Notes: generated by a model from the sequence alone, not told the origin. Counted from the first letter of the stretch, positions 10,307-22,633 are shown. The stretch: DNA of 64,000 nt from Rhizoclosmatium globosum (GCA_002104985.1 MCGO01000055.1:186001-250000); one strand, 5' to 3'. A program made the numbers and translations.

Positions 10307-11602
10307 TTATTGAATTCGTTTTTGAAATACATGATGGTTCCGATTACTTGCCTTTTTAACGAGTTTGTTCTCGATTTTTCGTTCTACAACATCCTTTTTC
10401 GGATCTAATGCTTGTAACTTTGTGGCAGATCTTATTATTTGATCGACTTGTTTCATACTGATTCGGCGAGGAGCTTCAGGTTTATTGCGTGACTGGATCC
10501 GGATTTCCTCCGTCGCAAGTTTCACTTGGTATTCCGTCAAATTAACACCCAATTCAAAACTCCGTTGCCGAAGGCCTTCCTGCTCTGTAAAGGGATGTCC
10601 AATATCGTTTACCTGTGATTCACCATCCAACAACCCACCAATACATTGCTGAAAATGAGACTCATCCTTACACCAATGCACCACCACAGTCTTGTTTGTA
10701 ATAACTCCGGGACACCAGTTAGGAGAATCAGGCAAGTCATGAAAGGTTCGTCCCATGTCAGCCCAATTCACATTTATCCCAGAGTTTTTCACCCAGTCCC
10801 CAACCACTGTATCTTCAATCCCAACGACATGCTGTTGAACATCTTTGGAGAAGTGAATCCATTCTACAAGCGACGTTGACAGTAAATACAACATTCCTGT
10901 CAAATGAGTATAACTCCTTCGTCCCATAAAGTTTGGAATACTCGTTGGTAAAGCCTCAATCATCTGTAAAAGTCGTGGAATATGAATAACAGCATCAATA
11001 TCCGCTTTTCCAATGTATCGGTAACGTGGACAATATCCTCGAAGTGAATGCCACCAATATCCCGTCCCTCTTGCATACCGGAACCAATCAAGAATCTTTC
11101 CTGTGTCCCTTGATTCAGGTCTATTTACAACTACTATATCGTTTGGGAACTCAGTTCGTTCCTTTTCCAACTGCCTTATTTGTTCGGTTGTGTTGGGAAT
11201 ACCAAACACGAATTTAAACTCGATGCGGGATGGCTCAGGGAGCTGGCTATTAAATATTTCGTATTTTTCGCGAAGTATGTGGCGGTGCGCTGTATCTATT
11301 GGGTCCATCGTTGTAAATATTCCAATCAGAGCAGGTTTTGGCGGTGGACATCCTTTTTCGACGATTGTGAATGTAAGATCTAACAATCCATTTGCAGATC
11401 TTGTTGTATATACTAGACTCTTCACCGGAGCTTTGATTGATAATGTAGTTGGTTCGATAGAGGTTGCCACTCTGTTGTTTGATTGTAAAGAATCCAAGGA
11501 GGAATAGATATTCCACGCGCATATCATCACGCAGATTAAACCAAGCGTAATAAGTCTGGTTTGAAGTTTCCGCTTTACAGAGAAGACCGTTCTCTTCACC
11601 AT
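10307..11602 (-). CDS. Type II membrane glycosyltransferase, GT31-like
   Basis: Intronless, 431 residues. A short basic cytoplasmic tail precedes one membrane anchor (about residues 18-36), the layout of a Golgi type II enzyme. The lumenal part has 'ALIGIFTTMDPIDTAHRHILREKY', matching the start of beta-1,3-glycosyltransferase domains, an acidic metal-site candidate 'YIGKADIDAVIHIPRL' in place of the K-x-DDD motif, and 'VGIEDTVVGDWV' in place of the E-D-V-Y/T-V-G motif. Cys residues near 'YCPRYRY' and 'WCPGVI' may form disulfides. The assignment is from motif order; the exact sugar is unknown. It converges on MTD1 (28 bp between stops) and diverges from the next gene. Confidence 0.55.
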   Translation of the reverse strand: MVKRTVFSVKRKLQTRLITLGLICVMICAWNIYSSLDSLQSNNRVATSIEPTTLSIKAPVKSLVYTTRSANGLLDLTFTIVEKGCPPPKPALIGIFTTMDPIDTAHRHILREKYEIFNSQLPEPSRIEFKFVFGIPNTTEQIRQLEKERTEFPNDIVVVNRPESRDTGKILDWFRYARGTGYWWHSLRGYCPRYRYIGKADIDAVIHIPRLLQMIEALPTSIPNFMGRRSYTHLTGMLYLLSTSLVEWIHFSKDVQQHVVGIEDTVVGDWVKNSGINVNWADMGRTFHDLPDSPNWCPGVITNKTVVVHWCKDESHFQQCIGGLLDGESQVNDIGHPFTEQEGLRQRSFELGVNLTEYQVKLATEEIRIQSRNKPEAPRRISMKQVDQIIRSATKLQALDPKKDVVERKIENKLVKKASNRNHHVFQKRIQ

Positions 11603-11635
11603 CCAAATAATTCACTGACAATTTAATTTCAAACC
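11603..11635. promoter_or_regulatory. 33-bp spacer between divergent start codons
   Basis: The start codons of the glycosyltransferase (11602, minus) and the disulfide oxidoreductase (11636, plus) are only 33 bp apart, AT-rich. Any shared promoter and both 5' leaders must overlap the coding sequences or be extremely short. Confidence 0.4.
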
Positions 11636-13181
11636 ATGAGTCCAGCTCCTCTGCAGTTTGACGTCATCGTAATCGGAACTGGGTCAGGCACAAAACTTGT
11701 CCGTCCAGTTGCCGCGCTCGGCTACAAGGTGGCTGTGATTGAAAAGGATGCGTATGGAGGAACTTGCTTGAACAGGTGAATAACCTTCACTCTCAACTTA
11801 CAAACACAGCTAACATACTTCCGAAACCAGAGGCTGCATCCCATCCAAAATGCTCATCCACCCAGCCGACATCATCTCAACCCTCAAAGATGAAGCCCCC
11901 AAATTCGGAATCCAACTCACTGCATCAAACCAACCCCTCCAAACCAAAATGGACCAAAAAGCACTCATCGACCATGTATGTAAAGAAATCGACGCCGACT
12001 CACAAAGCATCCCGCCCATGTACGATCGCACCGAGAACCTGACGCGGTTCAGCGGTTCAGCCGAATTTATCGGGGAACGCGTTGTGAAGGTCACACAGGT
12101 TGTTGGAAAAGCCGAGACGACGTATACGATTACGGCGCCGCGTGTTTATATCGTTACTGGGTGTAAAGCTTCGGTGTTGGATGTTCCCGGGTTACAAGGG
12201 ACCCCGTATATGACGTATCGCGAGATTCTTCGGGCTCCGAGTACGTTTGAATCCATGATTGTGATTGGGGGTGGGTACATTGCGTGTGAGCTTGGGTACT
12301 ACGCTGCAAGGGTTGGTAACACGGAGGTTACGTTTCTCGTACGTGAAAAGATGCTTCGTGGAGAGGATGAGGAGATTCGGGCAGAGTTTGAGAAGGAGTT
12401 TAGGTCAAAGTTTAATGTCAAGATTGGAGTGTCGCCTACAGCTTTGGCGTATGAGAATGGGGAGTTTCATGTCACGGTTGTGGATAAGAACGGTGTCAAG
12501 GAAACTTTGATTGCGAAAGGGCTGTTGGTTGCTACTGGTGTAGAGCCTGACACGACTCCTTTGCATCTTGAAACTTCGGGCGTAAAACTTGATGCGAAGG
12601 GATTCATCAAAGTCAACCATAAGTTCGAAACAACATGTCCGGGAGTGTACGCATTCGGAGACACCATTGGCCGATACCTATTCAAACACTCATCCAATTT
12701 CGAAGGGGAGTGGCTCTTCAATACACAATATGCCCCGGAAAAGAATAAGGAGTTTATCAAGAAATGGGTCGATTCAAAGACTGGAGGTGTCTTATACCCA
12801 CCGATGCCACATGCCGTGTTTTCGTATCCACAAATTGGAGGAGTCGGTCTTACTCAAGAACAAGCTATCGAGGTATACACGAAAGATGGTGTTATTGTGG
12901 GACGAGCAGATATCGCGGATGTAGCAATGGGTGCTGCATTGCGAGCCACCAGCGGCTTCACCAAACTCATATTTAGAAAGAGTGATAAGCAGCTTGTTGG
13001 AGCACATATGGTTGGGGAACAGGCTTCTGTTGTGATTCACATGGCAATTGCGTATATGAATATGAACGCGACACTGTATGATATGGTGGATTCCATCTAC
13101 ATTCATCCAGCTCTTGTTGAGGTTTTGAGAGATGCGTGTAGAGATGCACGTGGGCAGTTTCAGAAACTTGGAAGTTGGTGA
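11636..13181 (+). CDS. FAD-dependent pyridine nucleotide-disulfide oxidoreductase
   Basis: Exons 11636-11775 and 11831-13181 with a 55-nt intron; 496 residues. N-terminal FAD site 'DVIVIGTGSGTKLVRPVA', redox-active disulfide C-x4-C in 'GGTCLNRGCIPSKM', NAD(P) site 'SMIVIGGGYIACELGYYAA', second FAD motif 'CPGVYAFGDT', and the C-terminal dimerisation/active-site base 'IHPALVEVLRDA' (family H-P-T-x-x-E). This is the dihydrolipoamide dehydrogenase/mercuric/mycothione reductase superfamily. The -LNRGC- spacing resembles mycothione-reductase-like and E3-like members of unknown substrate. No mitochondrial presequence is seen, arguing against canonical E3. It ends 12 bp from the convergent OYE gene. 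Confidence 0.8.
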
Positions 13182-13193
13182 ACAACAACACTT

Positions 13194-14370
13194 TTATTCT
13201 GGATTATTATTATAACTTTCCTTGTTCCTTTTCTTCCCATGTTGGATAATCAATATATCCCTTCTCTCTCCAACTTGGAACGTTGGTCTATCATAGGGAT
13301 TCAGCGGAAGACCTCTGCAGACTCTGTCCACCAAATCAGGGGTACTGATGAAATGTCGCCCGAATGCAACCAAATCCGCCCTCTTTGATTCAACCGCGTT
13401 GGCCGCAGTCTCTGGAGTATACCCACCAGCGACAATTAAAACCCCCTTCCACACGTTTCTGAAGACATCCAAATTTACTTTTGAAGGATCTACAGGCACC
13501 AATGCATCTCCGGCACCTGCCACCCGAGGTTCAACCAGATGAACATAAGCCAACTCAAAAGGCTCCAGTAATTTCAGCATACAAGACCAAGTCTCCACCG
13601 GATCCGCATCATCCATTCCCCCAAACTTGTTGAATGGCGAAAAGCGGATACCTACACGATCCGCACCGATGGCGTCCACGACGGCTTGAGTGAGTTCAAG
13701 AACAAAACGGCACCGGTTCTCAACGGAACCACCATACGCATCTGTACGAGTGTTTATGTTTGAATTGAGGAACTGGTCGGGCAGGTACCCGTTTGCAGCA
13801 TGGATTTCGACACCATCAAAACCAGCGAGGATAGCGTTTTTAGCAGCGGATGCATATGTTTGGATCACTTCCTTGATTTCATTGATTGAGAGAGCGCGTG
13901 TTTGGAGGTTGTCGAGGGGACGGAGGAAGGCGGATGGAGCAGGCGGTGGACGGGAGAGAGGGTCAAGGTGTGGACGGCAGTGCATTCCTTTTTCCGGATC
14001 ATAAGTTATTTAATAAAGTTCAAAGAATTCCGATTGATTCAGTACCAAGGTGCCAGAGCTGTGCAAAGAAGATTGAGCCCTTGTCGTGGACAGCATCCGT
14101 GACTTGTTTCCAGGCATGCACGTGTTCGATCGAGTAGAGCGATGGCGTTCGAGCCGAGAAGCGGGCCTCTGGACAGATTGGCGTTGCCTCTGAGATGAGA
14201 AGGCCGCCCTTTGTCGCGCGCTGGAAGTAGTACGTGCCCATCAGGCCATTCGCTACGCTTTCGGCTCCCGTCGAAGTGCGCTCGGTTCCGCGCGATCGCG
14301 TCAGAGGCGCGAGAACGAGGCGGTGCGAGAGTGAGAAGCGCCCAACATCAATTGGCTCAAACAACGACAT
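13194..14370 (-). CDS. Old yellow enzyme family oxidoreductase (second copy)
   Basis: Exons 14046-14370 and 13194-13987, intron 13988-14045 (58 nt, GTACTG..AAAAG). The protein begins 'MSLFEPIDVGRFSLSHRLVLAPLTRSR' and carries 'GGLLISEATPI', 'FAQLWHLG', the substrate motif 'VEIHAANGYLPDQFLN', 'YGGSVENRCRF', 'GADRVGIRFSPFNKFGGMDD' and the FMN phosphate motif 'ADLVAFGRHFISTPDLVDRV'. The active-site Tyr and the H-x-x-N pair are present. Compared with the copy at 7843-8955 it keeps the loop after 'RFSP', and the two share the gene body but not intron position, so they are old paralogues. Confidence 0.85.
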
Positions 14371-14551
14371 TGACTTGCTTTGAAATGTGTTTGAAATGGA
14401 AACAACAAGTTTATTCCGTCATCATCGGCAACCAACATCGTCCAAAAGAACTGAAGCAAAGATACAGTATAACAAACAGCTGGTAAGTGAGTAAGTAAGA
14501 AGGTGGGTAAGTTCAAACAGATATGGTACAAAGAATAGACAAAGGGAGCTC

Positions 14552-15088
14552 CTAATCAAAGCTCGCCCAGGCCACAAAGTCGACAGGAAGAGTATTCTTT
14601 GGTTTCTGGGCTGGGGCACTGGCAAAGTGCGAGTGAGTCAAGTGTGAGTGGTTGAGTGTGAATGAGTTCTCTGATGGCGATGGCGACGTCAGCGTCTGTG
14701 GCGTCAAAGTCGTTGGCGATTCGGCGATTGGGCCGCCGCCGCCGCCAGCTCGAAGTGAAGCAAATGGTGCCGAAGACGCCGACGAAAGCGGAGTTGCGAG
14801 TGAGAAGCGCCGCAGCGGGTGCTGTCCTTGTCCGTGCTGCGACCCAGAAATAGACTCAGCCTCAAACGCTGTCGTCACAATCGGAAGTGTGTGGCGTCGC
14901 TGCGGAACGGCGATCGGTGCGGCTTTGGGAGCCCCGCTCTTCTGCTCGGTCTGCTCAAACACGGACTCGCTTGATCCGTGTAATGTGCTCACTGACTCGG
15001 CAAGGGTCGCGGCAGAGCTCACGTGGGATAGCGGCTTCTTGTTGTGGAGTGCTTGTGGGTGCTGTAGTTGGCTCTCGGCGGCTCCCAT
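14552..15088 (-). CDS. Hypothetical Ser/Pro-rich protein with N-myristoylation-like start
   Basis: 178 residues, no introns, start ATG at 15088. It begins MGAAESQ, a good N-myristoylation signature (Gly2, Ser6). The rest is low-complexity Ser/Thr/Pro/Ala with a run of Gly and no recognisable domain. A basic 'RRHTLP' and 'LRRFSLA' look like kinase or 14-3-3 type sites (inference). The opposite strand also has a long open frame, so coding on this strand is favoured by the start and composition only. Confidence 0.4.
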   Translation of the reverse strand: MGAAESQLQHPQALHNKKPLSHVSSAATLAESVSTLHGSSESVFEQTEQKSGAPKAAPIAVPQRRHTLPIVTTAFEAESISGSQHGQGQHPLRRFSLATPLSSASSAPFASLRAGGGGGPIAESPTTLTPQTLTSPSPSENSFTLNHSHLTHSHFASAPAQKPKNTLPVDFVAWASFD

Positions 15089-15983
15089 TAGTCGTTGTGT
15101 TTGGGGAAGAGTTTTTGTCTTTTATTCCTGTGGAGCCTCCGTGACAAACTGCGGGTGGCTCAGTTCACCAACAAGCAAAGCATTCATGGGAGACCTTGAA
15201 ATTCGTGGTCAACTCCCATGTGGTTATATCGCTCAAAAATTGATTATAAGATTATAAGATAAATGAGTTTGTTATTCAACATAGTGTATTGAAGACTCCC
15301 CCAAATGAGATCTTATGTGGCTTTTGTCTATCGCTTCACATCTACTTTATCTGAAGATAAGAGAAAGACATGGCTTCTTGAATTCCAAAGTAACAATAGC
15401 AAGGAGTTGCAAAGAAATTCTGAATTCTCCTTACCTAAATTGTTGAGGTTTTTGTGCATTCCAATACAAGAATAATGAACGCACGACAATTAAGAGTGTC
15501 CTGACTAATTCCGTCCAACATGTTCAAGAAACTTGTTGAACGAGGTTGTTGAACGAGGAATCTGGAGTTGCAACCTTCTGTCCTTTGCTTTAACTCGTTC
15601 TGGAATAAGCTCGGTCATGTAATCATTTCGTCAACCTCAAATTCCACATCATGATTGGAGCCGCTCGTTTCGAACTCTGTTTGATTGGTTTACAAACAGA
15701 AAATTGAGAAAAATACAACGTAACTCAGGCAAACATCTTGCCTAACTAAAAGGAATTCATTGTCGTGGGGCATTTAGGTTACCAATTCGTTGAAGTTTCA
15801 CAAAGAATGTAATAATTGGGTTCTTTTCACTGGGCATCTCCATAACCGACTGGGTGAATACCGTGTAACATACGACGGCAATGCTAAATGAGTGCACTAA
15901 AGCGGCAATCACTAGAACATAAATACCAACTCGTAACACTGTTTGTTTCTTCACCAAATCAAACCTCAAGACTTTCCAACAAA
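15089..15983. other. Intergenic, AT-rich
   Basis: No gene or repeat that I can support. Short open frames here lack domains. Confidence 0.4.
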
Positions 15984-16634
15984 ATGCCTGACTGGCGAAT
16001 TCCAACTCCACAACCAGACTGGATCTCAACCTCTGAAGCGTATTACAACGCAAATGTCTGTGCCTCGTCTTCTGCCGTATACGCTTTCGCCGTCCGTCGT
16101 CAAGAGCCTTCGACTCTCACAAACAACACGTGTGTCACGTCCACATACTCAAACCCTGACGCCGTCATCTCTGTCTTGAAAGGAGCCAAGACCATTTCGG
16201 ATGTTCTCAAGGACATTCAAGCGACGGGAAAGGACTTTGCCGTGTACACCAAGTACAACTCGACGTCCTGTACTGGCGAGGCAACCGAACTCTACGCATA
16301 CGCTCTCGACACCGCTGTCATTCAAGGAAATCCAAACTTCGATGGTAGTCCTTACGATTACAAGTTTTCCAACAAGGAGGGGAAAATCCAGTTGACTTAT
16401 TGGGTGGGTGAGAAGCAGACCGCGGATCCGGTGGAATATGCCGTTGATAAGTGTTCCTCTGAGCGTTCCAGCAAGTGGACTCTTCTTGGTAAGGGTGTTG
16501 CCGCTGCTGGTCCAACTGAAACCAAGCCAACTGTTACGGCTCCTGCTGGTTCTGTCACTACAGTAAAGACTTCCGGTGGATATGTTGCTGTTGCGAGCAT
16601 CATTTTGCCATTTATCATTTTTTTGGCTTTCTAA
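15984..16634 (+). CDS. Hypothetical protein with hydrophobic C-terminal tail
   Basis: About 216 residues from ATG 15984; the frame is open upstream to an ATG at 15888. Six Cys are spread through a soluble-looking domain ('NANVCASSSAVYAF', 'NNTCVTS', 'NSTSCTGEA', 'VDKCSSERS'). It is followed by a Thr/Pro-rich stalk and a final hydrophobic stretch 'YVAVASIILPFIIFLAF' at the very C terminus, the layout of a GPI-anchored or tail-anchored surface protein. No convincing signal peptide is visible from either start, so a short upstream exon may be missing. Family not recognised. Confidence 0.5.
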   Translation: MPDWRIPTPQPDWISTSEAYYNANVCASSSAVYAFAVRRQEPSTLTNNTCVTSTYSNPDAVISVLKGAKTISDVLKDIQATGKDFAVYTKYNSTSCTGEATELYAYALDTAVIQGNPNFDGSPYDYKFSNKEGKIQLTYWVGEKQTADPVEYAVDKCSSERSSKWTLLGKGVAAAGPTETKPTVTAPAGSVTTVKTSGGYVAVASIILPFIIFLAF

Positions 16635-17253
16635 TCATCGTGTTTTGTTTCTTCACAGTCAGTGCTTATCTTTTTGTTTCAATGAATTCAATTCCATACA
16701 ATCTGACCTCTTACCATAGGTTTCTTAAAAAATATTATTGCTGGTGATAACTGGAACATTAATGCCTCAATGGAATACTAACTGTTTCATTGACTCGGAC
16801 GAAACCGACAGAAAGTACAGCAATTATGAACTTAAGTTTTGGACATTCTATAGCTTGATAAGTGGCTTTTTATGTCCAGCACATTAATTTTGTTCATAAT
16901 CAATTTCTTGGAATGACAGGATTTCGGTGCACGTGTGAAACTATATGAACCAAAATCAATTTGAGTCTGAGTCAAACTGGGAAAGAACCAATCCCATCAA
17001 TTTTATAATAAACATATTATTATGAGGGTGGACACAATGTATTTTTCTTAATCATTTGCTCTTCAAAACTTGTGCTGTTGTCCTCTCACCTCTATCGACC
17101 TTTAAATTCCTTACTCTGACCTTACATACAGAAACATTATATTATATTCCATAACTCAAAAATAAAATAGGAATATACAGTACAGAACAAACAGCAAAAA
17201 ATAAGCAAGATAAAGCAGCAACAGAAAGTAACCCCAAACATCTCCCTCTCCAA
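16635..17253. other. Intergenic, AT-rich
   Basis: Nothing recognisable; probably the shared 3' region of two convergent genes. Confidence 0.4.
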
Positions 17254-20200
17254 TCAACGTTGATTTATAACTGGCTTCATATTATGAACTTTCACTCTGT
17301 GATCAAACAAAGTTCCAGCACGATGAGCTTCAAACGGACAATTTGGACACTTTCCTTTCTTGGCATCTCGATGCTTTTTCAGTGCCGTTTCATTTGGATA
17401 TGACCGCGAACAGCCTTCAATTCCACAAACAAATCCATTTGCACTCGCTGGTTGAGCAGGTGGGTTTCTCGGAGCTGAAGGAACAGCCAATGTTGGATGA
17501 TTTGATTTGGATTCAGTCACTTCTGCTGTAAGTTTTGGTGCAGTTGGTGGTGCAGCAGTAGTAGGTAACGTGGAAGTGGAAGACGATGGAGGATTTTGCA
17601 GTTGAGAATTTGATTGAGGCAGAGAGGACTTGGAAAAGTGTGCAACATTGGAAGAAGACAACTGAATTGATGGTGCCGAATATACAGGTCCAGCAGTTGG
17701 AGCAAAGCTTGACGTTCCTGCTGTCACAGAAGAAGAACTTTGACTCCATAGAGGTTGTGCAGCAACAATAACAGGCTTTGAAGTAGACGTAGTTGGCATA
17801 GGCTTTTGTTGTTGGACTGTGGGCATGTTAGGACGGAATGGATTCTGACGTGCTTGCAAATGGGTTGAAGGTACAGACAAAGTGAAGGCAGAGGTCTGTC
17901 CATTGTTTTTGAGGGATTGGGATTCCACGGGAGCAGGTTGGAAAGCCATTTGGTTTGCTGCTGGACCAAAACTTTGTCCAACAACTGACGCATACGTGGT
18001 GCCAACACCAGGTCTTGAAGAGACTGGCTGTGGAGTAGCGCCTGGCTGTTGAGGCACAGTAGTTTGAGCATTTGTCGTAGAAGCAGTGCTTGATGCCCAA
18101 GATGGTGAAGTAGTATAAAGGCTGGAGTATCTTCCAGCTGACTGGGTACCATTCAAAGCTTGGTTGACAGTTGCAGGGGTATTTGTTGAAGTTTGCTGAA
18201 CAGATGATGGGCGTGGGCGAGGCAATGGTTTATAGAGGTCTGAATACAATGCTGTGGTCTTTGAATTTACTGAAGCTTGATATTGGTTGATTTGTGGTGC
18301 TCCACTCTTCTCACTTTCACCAGTAGATTCCATATTATTCATTCTTGATGGATGAATGTTTGAGAATTCTTTGCTATGAGTTATTGGCTTCTGCTGATTA
18401 AACTTTGAAGCTGGTGCGGGGATAGCCACTGGTGGTGGCGGAGGAAGAATCTCTTGATGAGTGGGTGGACAGAGAGAGTCCAACGAACTACTTCTTCTGG
18501 GCTCTGAAGCTGACGTTGGTGGAGCCAAGGAATTTTGTCCACGATTTGAATGCAAATAATCTGAAATAACTAACTCTTGGGAAGAGGTATGACTTGTTGT
18601 ACTTTGTGAACCAGACTGACTTATTCTAAGATCTGTAAATTCAAATCAGAACGTCACTAACATGATTTGTAACCCTTACCAGTGGAGCTGCCAGTCCTTA
18701 CTGGGACAGGTCTTCTGAAAGAGTCATCTACACGTGGTGGGGTATCTTTTGGTTTTGACTGCAGTGGCTCAAAAGTGGAAGGCAGAAGAGGGCTGTAGAC
18801 GTTTGTTTGAAGGTCAATGATGAGGTGTTTCCTTTCCCTGTTTCAGATCTTGGAACAATAGTGGCAGCAGTTGATGTTCCAGCCAGAGCCATTGTATTCT
18901 GCTTCTCAACCTCTACTCTGTTTGAGGAAGGAGTCGCTGGTTGTTTTGAAGAAGACTTTTCCACAATAGTAAATACTGGATTTTTGTAGTAAGATGTTTT
19001 TGGGGCTGGTTGAAGTGACTTTTGAGATGACAACAATAATGAATTTGGCACCTAAGGTAAATTAAGCTTGAGTCAAAATGATAACAATGAACATACATTG
19101 CCGGATTGAGAAGGAAGCACACTACGCTTGACTGGAGCAGTTTCAGTCATGGGAGTCCTAACTTCAGTTGCAGTTGGCACTGGCAACAACTTTGTCACAG
19201 ACACCACATTATCTGTCTTTTCACCTGCCATTGACAACAACCCAGCCACAGGTAGCATAATGTTTACCTTGGAGATCACTTTCTTTTTTGGTGCAATCGT
19301 GCCGTCATTTGCCTCAGAGCCAGCTGTCAAAATCTGTGTACTTTGACTCTTTTCAGATGATTGATTCTTCTGCAGCTGAGGATCGACAGCTTTAGAAGTT
19401 GCAGCTTCAGTTGAATTTGGTATCATAGTGGACAGGATTGGAGTGCCAGTTGACGCTGCAGCTGGCAGAATGGTTTTCTTCAACGAGCCACTGGCATGAG
19501 TTTTCAAGTGATCCAGTCTTGTCTGTGATCTATGAAATGTGGCCTCACAGCCAGAGACAGTGCAAGGAAGCCTTTTCTTGAGGTGGCGACTCAATGCGTC
19601 TTGAGTTGGGTAACTTCTTGTACATCCTTCTTCATTACACACAAACAAGGCATCTGAGACTGCTTCAGAAGGCGTCTTAACAGTGTGGATACATTAGTTA
19701 AAATTGGACAGAAAATTTAACATTACCTGTGTTGATTGTTTGGCCAATCGAGCAGAGCTTCTCACATCACTCTTGATATCAGTTACAAGTTCCTTGGAAA
19801 GTGATGATCTCAATTTAGGTTTCTTTGCAGGACTTTCCCGCTCTGAATTGTCAAGAGCACGTTTTGGTGGTTCATTTCCAAAATTGTCATTTGGCAGATC
19901 ATCATCAAAATCTGGAATCACAACCTCAAATCGATCATCATCAGAAACACTGTCATTGTTAGCTAAATCATCCACTTGTGGTCCAATGCTCAAGTCATTG
20001 GAAGTTTGTGGTCGGATTTCCTTCTCAATAACAGACGCTGCAGTTGGAGTTGAGCAATCACCATGGGCTGGTAACGTCAATTTAACGGCAGGTTTTGCTG
20101 ATTTTGCATTTTTGGTTTTCAAGGCTGTCTTTGACAAAGATGTGGGTTTTGCTGACACTTTTGGTGAAACAGGTAATGTTACAGGGCTATCCACAACAAA

Positions 20201-22395
20201 TTTTCTCTTCTTGCGAATAGACTCAAGTGGTACATCATCTTCAGAATCATCATCACTGCTGAGAAGCTTTTGTTGGATCTGCAGAACTCTCTTCTTCGGC
20301 AATGCATTTGAGACTGACACTGGAGTTGCTAATTTTTTTACGGTTCTTCCATCAGGAAGCGGGATGGTTGCTTTTGGTCCTTCAATTTGCTTCATGGATT
20401 TCTTTGGCCCAGAAAGAGTTCGCCGGTTGGCAAATGCGACAATATCAGAGTCGTCGTGAGAAATCTTGGAAGTCCTTGCGCGTACTTGCCGCGACACGGG
20501 CATAGCCCTATCATTTTCAAAGATAGTATCCCAATCATGCCAATAACTTGCAGCAACGAGAGACGTTGTTTTCAGACCGGGATGAACAATTGGATACATT
20601 CGACCAGCAATATCCTCCAATTTGACGGATACGAAAGTAGAAGAGCGTTCTTTGACGCTCAAGTCCTCCATCATACGCCACGTTTGCATACGAGTCTGTT
20701 GCGCCTCCATCGTGACGCAAAATTTATCGTCTCGCTCCCAACGATTCCCAAGAACGGTGATTTTGTTGTTTGCGAGCTCAAATCCAGTAACCATGATGAC
20801 GTTTTCTTCGACAGTCCCGACATCGTGTTTGATTCGGAGCAAGTCACCAATACGTAAGAGCTCATTCCCGAACAAGACAGCTGTATCTCCTTCCTTCGAC
20901 CACTTAGTTGAATCATCCGCAATCTTGGTCAAGGCCTGCAGCTTTCGTGATTAGAGGCGGAGAAGGCGAACCAGAAAATCGAAGTTACCTTTTGAAACGC
21001 ATCCTTAAAGAAATTCTTATCTTGCTCAAGGAGATCAGGATCCAACACAATTGAGTTTGACTCGGGTCGGGGATCTCTGGCCAAGAATGGTTCCAACGAG
21101 CCCGTAGCAACATGACCAAAGGTTACTTCCTCTTCATCACCTTCCGAAAATCCCAGCAACTTCACGGCGTATTGTACAATCATGGGCGCCAGTGGTAATA
21201 CCTCCTCTTTTCCGATCTGCGTACCATCAGTCAGCCGAGTTTTCGAAATCTTTTGTAGCAAGGCAGCAAGCAACACATCGGCGATCTTAGCCCTCCCAAT
21301 AATCACACACGGCCAATACATCGCCGTTCCGTTAGCTGATTTATCCATATTGACTTGGAATCCGTGAGGTCGAGCGGCTTCATCAATCAAGGTGACAAAG
21401 ACAGGGTTCGCAATTTTGATGCTCCGCTCCCCCTTATCCTTGTCAAATTTGATGATAACTCGGACCCAAACTTGCTCATGTTCTCGAAAGATAGCACCGG
21501 GACTATGGATATCATATTTTGGTTTGAGGTTGGGCTGAAGATGCATTGGACGGGTCAATGGATAATACACGTCTGTTTTGAAGCGATGAATATAATGCGG
21601 ACAAGCTTCGCATTTGCATAGAGCGACATCACGAGCGTTCCATTCTGAAGGTGATACGGGGTTCGGTTGGTGTTGTGTTGCGTGGGAGGCATACGTGAGC
21701 CAAAGAATGTGAGGTTTGAGTTCATTGGCAGATCTGAATTTATAAGAGCGACCTGCTGGATGACCGAGAAGGTAAGGATCGATTCGTAAGACTTTCCCGT
21801 TTTCGACCCTGTTTTGCAAACGAAATGCTTTCAACCAATGATAGGGTCACTTCGCTAACTTACGCATATTTACTCCTATTCTTTCCACCCAGAATTTGTC
21901 GGATTTCTTCACCGCTCTTTCCTCGCATTCGTAGGTTATACGCATCTTTCGTTTCAAACTGGAATGCTTGGAGTCAGTGTCCAGCGAAGAAGGGAAAGAA
22001 GTACAAACCAGATAGGTATAAAAGCGGTATCCTTCAGGGAACTGTTCAATAGTCTAGCGCATAATGGTCGTGTCAGTGGGTAGGAAGGGAAGAATGTCAA
22101 AGAAGGGGGAGAGAGGTACCTCAATGAAGGGGGCATCTTGCAGGACCGCATCGGCAGCCACCGCCAAATGAGTCATTCTGTCGTTTGGTTCGATTGCGGC
22201 AAGAGCCTCGAGCGAGACTGGGCCTTCAAGCGCCTTCGCCACGGCCCAGACGACTCTGCTGTTCTGTGCCCGCCAGTTCTTTGCCGCGCCGTGGTCGACA
22301 CCAACATCTTTCCAGTAGTTCGTGCGGTCTCCGAGCGTCGTTTCGTCGGCGGTTGGAAGCAGCCGCTCTCGTCCGTCGCTCAAATGGTGGAACAT
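17254..22395 (-). CDS. Clr2-like chromatin silencing protein with C-terminal C2H2 fingers
   Basis: Large multi-exon gene. Supported exons: 22120-22395, 22009-22053, 21864-21958, 20989-21808, 19727-20935, 19097-19675 and 18728-19051, then 18680-~18838 in another frame and 17254-18632; introns are 45-66 nt. Exons 2-4 carry 'FPEGYRFYTYL', 'RIDPYLLGHPAGRSYKFRSANELKPHILWL' type blocks and a 'CKCEAC' motif, the pattern I associate with the Clr2 transcription-silencing domain of fission yeast. Exon 5 has a BAH-like opening ('DTAVLFGNELLRIGDLLRI') and a long acidic/basic linker. Two finger pairs follow: 'FVCNEEGCTRSYP...' (exon 6) and 'FVCGIEGCSRSYP...' (end). Near 18800-18838 the frame must change by one with no usable intron, so the last part may be a frameshift, an unseen splice or a second gene. 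Confidence 0.5.
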
Positions 22396-22633
22396 CCTTT
22401 GTTTTCAGACAAACAAAAGAAAAAAGGTTATTTGGAGAAAGGCGAGGAAGGAAGAGGAAATGTTATTATGTAAAATGATGACAGGCGTATTCTTTCAACG
22501 TTAATGCATCTTGATGGATTCATCTTCGATGGATTTGTCTTTCAGACGACTTGTTTGATGGAGACCTTCTATCAGAAGAGGACACTCCCAACAGAATTAT
22601 ATATCTATAGTCATTAATAACTAACACCGTTAT

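Noticed and set aside
18728..18840. An intron GTCTAC...CTGCAG within 18760-18810 to fix the frame of the Clr2-like gene
   Set aside because: Its length (42 nt) is a multiple of three, so removing it does not change the frame.
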